Positions 36,155 to 43,512 of a stretch of DNA of 64,000 bases are shown here, piece by piece. The position numbers and the translations under genes were made by a program. Below the pieces are notes generated by a model. That model did no database searches. It was not told where the DNA came from and saw only the letters and a list, made by a program, of their open reading frames with translations. The DNA is from Palsa-504 sp963839095. GTDB lineage: Bacteria > Actinomycetota > Actinomycetes > Streptosporangiales > Streptosporangiaceae. The number at the start of each line of letters is the position of its first letter. The first letter of the stretch is position 1. The stretch spans positions 1 through 64,000 of the forward strand of contig CAWIUF010000067.1 of the NCBI GenBank assembly GCA_963839095.1, given 5' to 3'.

Positions 36155-37057
36155 TTAGCCCTGGCTGCCCTGGTCGTGCAGGACGTGGTTGATGGCCGCG
36201 ATGATCACGTTGGCGGAGCCGTCGATGGCCTGCGCCACCGGGCTGGACGGATCGCGGAGCTGGGCGGCGATCTGGGTGGCGGATAGCCCGGCCAGCACCT
36301 GCGGGTCGAACTGCGCCCCGGCCAGGATGTACCGGTTGCCGATGTCGAGGAAGGGCACCGCCCCGGACTGGTCGGCGCTGTTGACGTAGGGCGGCACGTC
36401 GTACTGGCCGATGAGCTGGCGGTCCAGCGTGGTGGGGGACTGCAGGGTGTGACCGGCGTTGTCGGTCAGCTCGGTGGTGTGCAGGGTCAGCTGGGTGCTG
36501 TGGTACTGGGCCGCGCGGAACGACAGCGTCGCCGTGTTGGGGAAGATGTCGGTGGCGGCCGACTTGGTGACGCCGAGCTGGCTCCAGTTGCCGAAGTGGG
36601 ACAAGGCGACCGTCAGCGGCCAGCGCTCGGCCGCGCAGAACGGGCACGACTCCTCGCTGACGAACTCGATGACCGGCTTGCCGGCGGCGGTCAGCGGCGG
36701 CCCCGAGGCCGCGACCGCGTGCAGCGGGGTGGCGACCCGGCCCGGGTTCACCTGGGTGAGAAGGCTGGACGGCACGGTCGTGACCTGCTTGACCACGGCC
36801 ACGGGAGCGGCCGACTCGCTGGCCGTCAGGTGGGCTGGCGTCCTGTTCAGGCTGACTGTGACCAGCGTGGCCGCGGTGGCCACGACGGCGGTAACCGACC
36901 CGAGGGCGATCAGCATCCGGCGGCGCCGGGCGGCGCGCTGGCGGGCGGCCCGCTCGGCGGCCATCCGCTCGCGGGCGCTCAGCCGCTGAGTGGGCCGCCG
37001 GGGCGGCCGGGACATGGCGGACGTCTTGCTTGGCACGGTATCCCTCTCGGTCGACAC
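36155..37057 (-). CDS. membrane-anchored thioredoxin-fold protein (DUF929-like)
   Basis: 300 residues. A basic cytoplasmic N-terminus (residues 1-47), one transmembrane helix (MLIALGSVTAVVATAATLVTV), then an extracytoplasmic thioredoxin-like domain with the redox motif EESCPFCAAERWPL near residue 137. Disulfide chemistry or peroxide handling outside the cell is likely. A perfect BlaI-type operator lies 7 bp upstream of the start, linking it to the BlaI pair next door and to the haloperoxidase-like gene. Confidence 0.87.
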   Translation of the reverse strand: MSTERDTVPSKTSAMSRPPRRPTQRLSARERMAAERAARQRAARRRRMLIALGSVTAVVATAATLVTVSLNRTPAHLTASESAAPVAVVKQVTTVPSSLLTQVNPGRVATPLHAVAASGPPLTAAGKPVIEFVSEESCPFCAAERWPLTVALSHFGNWSQLGVTKSAATDIFPNTATLSFRAAQYHSTQLTLHTTELTDNAGHTLQSPTTLDRQLIGQYDVPPYVNSADQSGAVPFLDIGNRYILAGAQFDPQVLAGLSATQIAAQLRDPSSPVAQAIDGSANVIIAAINHVLHDQGSQG

Positions 37058-37063
37058 TCTCCT

Positions 37064-37084
37064 TCTACTAAGACGGCTAGTAGA
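37064..37084. promoter_or_regulatory. BlaI-type operator upstream of thioredoxin-fold gene
   Basis: TCTACTA (37064-37070), 7-base spacer, TAGTAGA (37078-37084): perfect arms with the TACTA/TAGTA core known for BlaI/MecI/CopY repressors. Confidence 0.85.
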
Positions 37085-37141
37085 GAGAATCCGTTCAGGG
37101 GGAGCGTTATGACGTGGCTCACAGGGGCGCAGCGGCGTCCG

Positions 37142-38134
37142 CTAGGCGACTGGGACCCGGCCGAGGGCCAGCGCGACCACGGCCGGGGCCAGGGCGAGCA
37201 GGAGCGGGGTCAGCGCGAGGCCGGCCGCCCCGGCCCGCAGCAGCTGCCGGCGCGGGCGGCTCAGCGGCTCGGCCGGGCGCAGCATCCGCTGAATCCGCTG
37301 CAGGGCCTCGGCGCCGGCTGCGGTCATCCCGGTGGCGCCGAGGCCGGGCGCGACCAGCTCGTTGATAGCCGGGGCCGGCGCCAGGCCGCCCCGCTCGGCC
37401 AGGACGACCAGCGCGGTGGCCAGCGTCCGGGTGTCGTGAGCGGCGGTCGCGGTGTCGTCGGCGTGCAGCTCCACCAGCCGGGCTACCTGCACGGCGGCCG
37501 CCCGCATCAGCGGCAGGAAGGGAAGCAGCTGCTGGGCGATCCTGGCCAGGGCCACCAGCCGGTGGTGGTGCCACGCGAGGTGCGCCCGTTCGTGGGCGAG
37601 GACGGCGGCCAGCTGGTCCGGGTCGAGGGCCTGCAGCGCGGCCGTGGTCACGATCACGGTCGGGTCCGGGCCCGCCACGCAGTAGGCGGCGGCCTGCGGG
37701 TGCTCGACCAGCATGGCGTCCAGGGCCGGTTCCGGCCGCCCGACCAGCCGGACGGCCTGCGCGTGCTGCTGCGCGTGCCGGCGGACCGCCCGCAGGTGGG
37801 TGGTTGCGGCGACGGCGGTGCGGGTGGCTACCGCCGCCGTCAGGGCCAGCCCGAGGCCGGCCACCAGGGCGCCGCCCGGCGTGGCGTAAGTGTCGCGCAG
37901 CCGGATGACGCAGGCGCCGATCAGCTGGCTCAGCCCGCTGCCCAGGGCGGTGGCGTGCACCGCCAGGGTCAGCCCGGCCAGCCCGGCTGCGGCCACCACC
38001 GACCACGCCGCGGCCAGGTAGACGACGATGCCCAGCAGCGGCGCCCGCTGGGTCCAGCGGGCCCGCGTCAGCAGCCGGGGCCCCAGCGTGCCGGCGCCGA
38101 TGGCGTAGGCCAGCAGGGCGACCGCGACGGTCAT
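37142..38134 (-). CDS. M56 family (BlaR1/MecR1-like) membrane metalloprotease
   Basis: 330 residues. Several transmembrane helices (AVALLAYAIGAGTLG, GIVVYLAAAWSVVAAAGLAGL, LVAGLGLALTAAVA, and one at the C-terminus) around a cytoplasmic zinc protease with LAAVLAHERAHLAWHHH (HExxH) and downstream ELHADDTA. It lacks the extracellular penicillin-binding sensor of BlaR1, like most actinobacterial M56 partners of BlaI. ATG overlaps the blaI stop. Presumably cleaves the BlaI protein on a membrane or envelope signal. Confidence 0.9.
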   Translation of the reverse strand: MTVAVALLAYAIGAGTLGPRLLTRARWTQRAPLLGIVVYLAAAWSVVAAAGLAGLTLAVHATALGSGLSQLIGACVIRLRDTYATPGGALVAGLGLALTAAVATRTAVAATTHLRAVRRHAQQHAQAVRLVGRPEPALDAMLVEHPQAAAYCVAGPDPTVIVTTAALQALDPDQLAAVLAHERAHLAWHHHRLVALARIAQQLLPFLPLMRAAAVQVARLVELHADDTATAAHDTRTLATALVVLAERGGLAPAPAINELVAPGLGATGMTAAGAEALQRIQRMLRPAEPLSRPRRQLLRAGAAGLALTPLLLALAPAVVALALGRVPVA

Positions 38135-38541
38135 CGCTCCTCGCCTTCGGCGGACGGCGCCTGAGCTGAGGGTGCCGGGGCTGTGGGTGACGCGGTGCCC
38201 TCGAGCGCCTCCCGCAGCAGCGCGGCGTCGTGCGGGCTCATCTGCAGCACGAAGTGCGCCAGCGCGGTGCGCCGGTCCGGGTTGGTGGCCAGCGCCTCGC
38301 TCATCAGGGCCGCGGTGTACCCGGACCGGGAGCCGGTCGGCTCGTAACGCCAGGCCCGGCCGTCCCGCTGGCGGCGCAGCCAGCCCTTGCGGTGCAGGTT
38401 CTCCATCACGGTCATCACCGTGGTGTACGCGATCGAACGGTCCCGGCTGAGGTCGTCGACCACCTCGCGGACCAGGGCTGGCCTGCCCCACTCCCACAGC
38501 CGGTCCATGATCACGGCTTCCAGCTCGCCGAACTGACGCAT
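38131..38541 (-). CDS. blaI: BlaI/MecI/CopY family repressor
   Basis: 136 residues. Winged helix with LEAVIMDRLWEWGRPALVREVVDDL, recognition segment AYTTVMTVMENLHRKGWLRRQRDGRAWRYEP, and a C-terminal dimerisation/cleavage region. Coupled to the M56 protease by an ATGA overlap. The three operators at 37064, 38589 and 38672 define its likely targets. Confidence 0.93.
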   Translation of the reverse strand: MRQFGELEAVIMDRLWEWGRPALVREVVDDLSRDRSIAYTTVMTVMENLHRKGWLRRQRDGRAWRYEPTGSRSGYTAALMSEALATNPDRRTALAHFVLQMSPHDAALLREALEGTASPTAPAPSAQAPSAEGEER

Positions 38542-38588
38542 CGCGGACTCCCTGACCTGCCCTTCCGGGTGGCGTCATCACTACTACT

Positions 38589-38605
38589 TACTAATACGCA
38601 TAGAA
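38589..38605. promoter_or_regulatory. degenerate BlaI operator upstream of blaI
   Basis: TACTA (38589-38593), 7-base spacer, TAGAA (38601-38605), 48 bp before the blaI ATG. The right arm deviates from TAGTA by one base, suggesting weaker autoregulation. Confidence 0.65.
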
Positions 38606-38671
38606 CGCGGGTCTCGTTCACCCAGGCAACAGGATCTCGAACTGGCCTGCAGTCAGATTGAACCCGATCCT

Positions 38672-38692
38672 TCTACTAAGCGTATTAGTAGA
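38672..38692. promoter_or_regulatory. BlaI operator upstream of the haloperoxidase-like gene
   Basis: TCTACTA (38672-38678), 7-base spacer, TAGTAGA (38686-38692), the same perfect arms as at 37064, with one more complementary base inside each arm. It ends one base before the first in-frame ATG at 38694. Confidence 0.85.
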
Positions 38693-38693
38693 C

Positions 38694-40067
38694 ATGCGTA
38701 ACTTTACGAGGGAAAAGAAGAGCCAGCATGGCACGTCCAAGACCCGGAAGGCGATCGCGGCGGCGATAACCGCGGCGGCGGCCCTCGCCACTGCCTCGAC
38801 GGCGCTGGCGGCCCCGGCCTCGGCCAGCACGGCGAGCACGACCCTGGCGGCCACGGGGGCCCGCCAGGCGTCGGGGGTCGCCTTCCGGCCCGGGTCCGGC
38901 CGGCTGGTCGTCACCTGGAACAACGAACTGATCAAGATCCTCGGCATCCCGGGCGAGCAGCCCGCCGCCATCCACCCGACCCGCAGCTTCGCGCTGCTGC
39001 AGGCGGCCGAGTACGACGCGGTGAACTCGATCACCCATCACGACCGTTCCTACCTGTTCAGCGTGCGGGCGCCGCGGGACGCCCGTCCGGACGCGGCGGC
39101 CGACCAGGCCGCGCACGACGTGCTGACCGCGCTCTACCCCAACATGCGGGGCGAACTCGGCACGGTGCTGCACACCGAGCTGGCGAAGATCGGCGGCCAT
39201 GGCCGGCCTGACGGCACCAAGGTGGGCGCCGCCGTGGCCCGGCACCTGCTCCAGCTCCGGGCCCACGACGGATCCGCGGCCACCCCGCCGCCGTTCGTGA
39301 GCGGGAACCTGCCGGGCGACTACCGGCCCACGCCGCCCGACTTCCCGGCTCCGGCGTTCACCGGCTGGGGCCGGGTCACCCCGTTCGTCCTGCGTGACGG
39401 GCGGCAGTTCCGGCCCGCGCCGATGCCGCGGGTCACCAGTGCCGCCTACGCCGCGGCGCTGAACGAGGTCAAGAGCCTGGGCCGGGACACCAGCCGCACC
39501 CGGACCGCCGGCGAGACCGCCGCCGCCACGTTCTGGGCCTCGGCGCCGATCTGGAACACCTGGAACCAGGTCGCGCAGGCCCAGGTGCTCAGTGCTGGCC
39601 GGGAGGGGGCCAGCCTGGAGCAGGCCACCGCCCTGTTCGCCAGCCTCGACTTCACGCTGGCCGACGCCACCATCGCCATGTACAACGCCAAGTACCACTA
39701 CGCGATCTGGCGGCCGGTCACCGCGATCCGGCTGGGCAACACCATCCACAACCCGCTCGTCAAGGGGGACCCGACCTGGACCCCGCTCGCGGTCACCGCG
39801 CCCGACCCCTCCTACCCGGGCGCGCACAGCACCATCAGCGAGGCCGCGGCCACCGTGCTCAGCGCGTTCGCCGGTCACCGGGTGCACCTGGCCATCACGC
39901 TGAACGGCGTCACCCGGACGTTCGGCAGCTTCCAGGCCGCGGCCAACGAGGCCGGGCTCAGCCGGATCTGGGCCGGTCAGCACACCCGGCTGGACCACCA
40001 GGCGGGCGAGCGGCTCGGCGGTCAGGTGGCCGCCTTCGATCTGGGCCACTTCACCGGGCGCGCCTAG
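38694..40067 (+). CDS. secreted vanadium-dependent haloperoxidase/PAP2-like protein
   Basis: 457 residues. Basic N-terminus and signal peptide (KAIAAAITAAAALATASTALAAPASA). Vanadate/phosphate pocket motifs of the family: KYHYAIWRP (K-x6-RP), YPGAHSTIS (in place of PSGH) and SRIWAGQHTRLDHQAG (SR-x5-H-x3-D). Oxidises halide with peroxide, or acts as an acid phosphatase; the two cannot be told apart here. The start is uncertain: 38694 abuts the BlaI operator, while an ATG at 38728 has a better RBS (GAGGGAAAAG) but would need a one-base shift to join the signal peptide. Confidence 0.85.
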   Translation: MRNFTREKKSQHGTSKTRKAIAAAITAAAALATASTALAAPASASTASTTLAATGARQASGVAFRPGSGRLVVTWNNELIKILGIPGEQPAAIHPTRSFALLQAAEYDAVNSITHHDRSYLFSVRAPRDARPDAAADQAAHDVLTALYPNMRGELGTVLHTELAKIGGHGRPDGTKVGAAVARHLLQLRAHDGSAATPPPFVSGNLPGDYRPTPPDFPAPAFTGWGRVTPFVLRDGRQFRPAPMPRVTSAAYAAALNEVKSLGRDTSRTRTAGETAAATFWASAPIWNTWNQVAQAQVLSAGREGASLEQATALFASLDFTLADATIAMYNAKYHYAIWRPVTAIRLGNTIHNPLVKGDPTWTPLAVTAPDPSYPGAHSTISEAAATVLSAFAGHRVHLAITLNGVTRTFGSFQAAANEAGLSRIWAGQHTRLDHQAGERLGGQVAAFDLGHFTGRA

Positions 40068-40095
40068 CGCACCGGTACGTCCGGAACACAGATGT

Positions 40096-40131
40096 CCGGG
40101 GCGGTCGGATTCTCGGGCTTGACCGCCCCGG
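40096..40131. terminator. hairpin after haloperoxidase-like gene
   Basis: Perfect 11-bp arms CCGGGGCGGTC (40096-40106) and GACCGCCCCGG (40121-40131), 14-base loop, 28 bp after the stop at 40067. Confidence 0.7.
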
Positions 40132-40142
40132 GCTCAAGGCCC

Positions 40143-40186
40143 GCAGTCCCGGCCGGGGTGCCGTCCCCTGACCCGGCCGGGACTGC
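40143..40186. terminator. second hairpin between convergent genes
   Basis: Perfect 15-bp arms GCAGTCCCGGCCGGG (40143-40157) and CCCGGCCGGGACTGC (40172-40186) with a 14-base loop. Located 37 bp from the stop of the leftward STAND gene, so it can end transcription from that side, with the first hairpin serving the other. Confidence 0.75.
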
Positions 40187-40223
40187 GCTCGCCGTTATCC
40201 AGGCCGGGACGGGCTGTTCGTTG

Positions 40224-42929
40224 TCACGGCCGGGACGGGCCGACCGCGGCGGCGATGATCTCCGGCGGGGGCCGGTCCGCCAGCCGCCCCCGGGCCGCCG
40301 CGAACCGCTCCTCGCCCAGCCCTTCCCGCACGGTCTCCAGCATCCGCTCCCAGGCGGCCGGGTACACCGGCGGCAGCTGTACCCCGGTCTGGGCGCGCAG
40401 CCCGTCCCGGCCGCCGACGATCTCGGCGGCCCGGTCGAGGTCGCTCTCCGCCGCCGCCACCCCGGCCAGTCCTTCCAGGCACCAGGCCAGGTAGACCAGG
40501 TTGCCGGTGGCCTGGAACAGCGCCGCCGCCCCGGTCAGCTCGGACTGCGCGCGGGCCGGCTCGCCGTCGGCCAGCCGCTGATGGCCGAGCAGCACCAGCG
40601 ACATGGCCTCGCACCACTGGTCGTCGTACGCCCGCGCCACGTCCAGGCTCTCCTCGAGCACGGCCCGGCCGTGCGGCCGGTCGCCCAGGTTGAGCAGGGC
40701 GGTGCCCAGGCCGCCGAGGTGCCGGGCGGCGGTGTGCTCGTCGCCGCGGGCGCGCCGCTCGGCCAGGCTCTGCTCGAACAGGCCGACCGCGCCCCGGAGG
40801 TCGCCGGTGTAGATGGCGATAGTGCCGAGCACGAACACGGACTCGGCGTGCTCACCGCCCTCGCCCAGCTCTCCGAACAGGTTCATGGCTTCGGTCGCCA
40901 AGGCCCGGGCAGGCTCGTAGGCGCCGCCGTGGCTGGCGCCCCAGCTCATGAAGAACAGCGCATGGGCCAGGATGAACTGGTCCTGCGCGGCCCGCGCGGC
41001 GGCCAGGCTCTGCTCGGTGAGCGTGCCCGCCCGGGGTGCGTCGCCGGTGAACATGGCCACGTAGGCCAGGCCGAGCAGCGCCGTCGCCTCCTCGCCGCGG
41101 TGACCGGCCGCCCGCGCCAGCGGCAGCGCTGCCTCGTAGGCCGCGGCTGAGGCGGCGTACGCGTTCTGGAACCGGAGCAGCAGACCCTGGGCGGTGAGGG
41201 CGGCGGCCTGCTCGGCCGGGCCGCCGTACTCGCGGGCCAGCGCCACCGCCTCGGACGTCAGCCGCTCCGCCTCGCCGTAGGCGGCCTGGCCGATTGCCAG
41301 CCGTCCCGCCGCGACCAGGCATTTAATCCGAACGAGTTCCGTCCCCGCCCCGGTCCCCCCCGGCAGCGCGAGGGCCTCGGCGCACCACTGCCGCCCCTCG
41401 CTGAGGTGACCACGGTGCGCCCAGTAGCGGCCGAGCGCCCCGGCCAGCCGCAGCGCGGCTGACCCGTCGCCGTGGTCCAGCGCCCAGCGCAGCGCGGCCC
41501 GCAGGTTGTCGTGCTCGGCGTCGAGCCGGGCCAGCCAGGACACCACGTCCGGGCCCGTCAGCGCGGGCGCCGCCTGCTCGGCCAGGTCCAGGTACCACGC
41601 GGCGTGCGCCCGCCGGGTCGTCTCGGCTTCCGCGCGGGCCTCGAGCTGCTCGGTGCCGTATTCGCGGATCGTCTCCAGCAGGCTCGCCCGCGGTCCGCCC
41701 GGCGCGGGGCCCGGCGCCGCGGTGACCGGCATCCGCACCAGGTTCCCGGCCACCAGGGCGGCGAGGCCGGTCACGGCGTCCGTCCCGCACACGGCCTCGA
41801 CCGCGTCGAGGGTGCCGCCGCCGGTGAACACGCACAGCTGGCGGAACAGCCGCTGTTCGGCCTGGCCCAGCAGCTCGTAGCTCCAGGCGATCGCGTCGCG
41901 CATGGTCTTCTGCCGGTCCGGCAGGTCGTGCGGGCCGTCCACCAGCACCGGCAGCCGCCGGGTCAGCCGGGTCAGCAGGTCACCGGGCGGCAGCAGCGGA
42001 AGCCGGGCCGCGGCCAGTTCGAGGGCCAGCGGGATGCCGTCCAGCCGGCGGCAGATCTCCGCGACGGTGCCGCCGGTGGCGGCATCGGGCGCGAGCTCCA
42101 CCCCGGCCGCGTCGGCCCGGTCCAGGAACAGCCGCACGGCGGGCGAGTCGCCAAGGTCGGGGTCTGCGGGGCCGGGTAGCGCCAGCGGGGCGACCGGGTA
42201 CTCCCGGCCGGCCCGGACCCGCAGCGCTACCCGGCTGGTGACCAGCACGACCACCCCCGGGCAGGCCTCCAGCAGCCCGACCACGGCATCCCGGGCAGCC
42301 AGTACGTGCTCGAAGTTGTCCAGCACGACCAGCATCCGCCGGTCCCGCAGCGCTGTCTGCAGCAGGCTGGCCAGCGGGGTCGCGTCCCGCTCGTCCACGC
42401 CCAGCTGGCGGGCCAGGCCGGCGAGCACGAACCCGGGATCGCGCAGCGGGGCCAGGTCCACGAACACGACCCCGTCCGGGTAGTCGTCCCCCACCCGTTC
42501 GGCCACGTCGATGGCCAGCCGGGTCTTGCCGACGCCGCCCGGGCCGGTGAGGATCAGCAGCTGGGTGTCGCCGCGGCCCAGCAGGCGGACGACGGCCGCG
42601 GCCACGCTGTCCCGGCCGATCAGCGGCGTGAGCGGCCGCGGCAGCCCGGTGGCCCGGGCGGCGTGGATGGCCCGGGCGGCCGGGGCCGGATCGGGCCCGG
42701 GGGCGGCGGCCGCGGGGCGGGCGGCGGCGAGCAGTGCCGCGCGCTCGGCCGGGTCCAGGTTCAGCGCGTCGGCCAGCAGCCCCACGGTCTCGAGCCGCGG
42801 CGTGCGGTCCGGGGCCCGTTCCAGGTCGCTGATGGCCTTGGCGCTCACTCCCGCCCGTTCGGCCAGGGTCTCCTGGGTCAGGCCGGCCGCCAGCCGGCGC
42901 TGCCGCAGCAGCTCACCGAACGACGGCAT
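40224..42929 (-). CDS. STAND regulator: XRE HTH + NB-ARC ATPase + TPR
   Basis: 901 residues. N-terminal XRE HTH (FGELLRQRRLAAGLTQETLAERAGVSAKAISDLE in parts, residues 1-60), NB-ARC domain with Walker A LTGPGGVGKTRLAID (about 125), Walker B LVVLDNFEHVL and GIPLALELAAARL, then TPR-type helical repeats from about residue 500 to 880 (AHAAWYLDLAEQAA ... LFEQSLAERRARG ... LEESLDVARAYDD). A signal-gated transcription factor of the AfsR-like class, here with XRE in place of a SARP domain. Start at 42929; divergent from the SnoaL gene 86 bp away. Confidence 0.9.
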   Translation of the reverse strand: MPSFGELLRQRRLAAGLTQETLAERAGVSAKAISDLERAPDRTPRLETVGLLADALNLDPAERAALLAAARPAAAAPGPDPAPAARAIHAARATGLPRPLTPLIGRDSVAAAVVRLLGRGDTQLLILTGPGGVGKTRLAIDVAERVGDDYPDGVVFVDLAPLRDPGFVLAGLARQLGVDERDATPLASLLQTALRDRRMLVVLDNFEHVLAARDAVVGLLEACPGVVVLVTSRVALRVRAGREYPVAPLALPGPADPDLGDSPAVRLFLDRADAAGVELAPDAATGGTVAEICRRLDGIPLALELAAARLPLLPPGDLLTRLTRRLPVLVDGPHDLPDRQKTMRDAIAWSYELLGQAEQRLFRQLCVFTGGGTLDAVEAVCGTDAVTGLAALVAGNLVRMPVTAAPGPAPGGPRASLLETIREYGTEQLEARAEAETTRRAHAAWYLDLAEQAAPALTGPDVVSWLARLDAEHDNLRAALRWALDHGDGSAALRLAGALGRYWAHRGHLSEGRQWCAEALALPGGTGAGTELVRIKCLVAAGRLAIGQAAYGEAERLTSEAVALAREYGGPAEQAAALTAQGLLLRFQNAYAASAAAYEAALPLARAAGHRGEEATALLGLAYVAMFTGDAPRAGTLTEQSLAAARAAQDQFILAHALFFMSWGASHGGAYEPARALATEAMNLFGELGEGGEHAESVFVLGTIAIYTGDLRGAVGLFEQSLAERRARGDEHTAARHLGGLGTALLNLGDRPHGRAVLEESLDVARAYDDQWCEAMSLVLLGHQRLADGEPARAQSELTGAAALFQATGNLVYLAWCLEGLAGVAAAESDLDRAAEIVGGRDGLRAQTGVQLPPVYPAAWERMLETVREGLGEERFAAARGRLADRPPPEIIAAAVGPSRP

Positions 42930-43015
42930 GACGCACGCCCCCGGCCCGGAAAAGGGGAGTAAACGGGGAGCGCTCGTCCTGTCGGCCAGGGCCGTCCGGC
43001 CGCAGGCTAGGCCCC

Positions 43016-43426
43016 ATGGCACCAGAAGATCTTCGGATCCGCGCGCGCCGCCTGATCGAGGAAGTCCTCAACCAGGGCGATCTCGCGGTCGCGACCGAGC
43101 TCATGTCCCCCACCTGCACTCACCACATTCCCGGCGGCGAGCTCGCGCCAGGCCTGGCCAGCCTGCGGGACTGGCTGTCCCGTACCCACCGAATCTTCCC
43201 AGATTTCCACGCCATCGTGGAAGACGAATTCGCCGTCGGTAACCAGGTGGCCCAGCGGATCACTGCCTACGGTACGCACGCCGCCACCGGTCGGCCGGTC
43301 GAGTTCACCTGCCTGCACATCGTCCGGGCCGGATCCGACGGGCGGTTCGCCGAGCACTGGTGCACGGCCGACGTCCTGGCCGTGCTGGGCCAGCTCAGCG
43401 CCCCGGCGCTGCGGCAGGTGATCTAG
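43016..43426 (+). CDS. SnoaL-like polyketide cyclase-family protein
   Basis: 136 residues, cystatin-like alpha+beta cone typical of SnoaL/NTF2-like proteins: LRIRARRLIEEVLNQGDLAVATELMSPTCTHHIPGGELAPG (in parts), FPDFHAIVEDEFAVGNQVAQRITAYGTHA and EHWCTADVLAVLGQL. Asp/His for acid-base chemistry are present, but there is no polyketide cluster, so it is more likely a general NTF2-fold enzyme controlled by the divergent STAND regulator. Confidence 0.88.
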   Translation: MAPEDLRIRARRLIEEVLNQGDLAVATELMSPTCTHHIPGGELAPGLASLRDWLSRTHRIFPDFHAIVEDEFAVGNQVAQRITAYGTHAATGRPVEFTCLHIVRAGSDGRFAEHWCTADVLAVLGQLSAPALRQVI

Positions 43427-43512
43427 ATGGCGACCTCGGTGCAGGACCGCGATCAGTCGGCCAGACCGCGAGCGCGCTGGGCCGCCACCGCCTACCGCCT
43501 GGTGCGCCGGCG

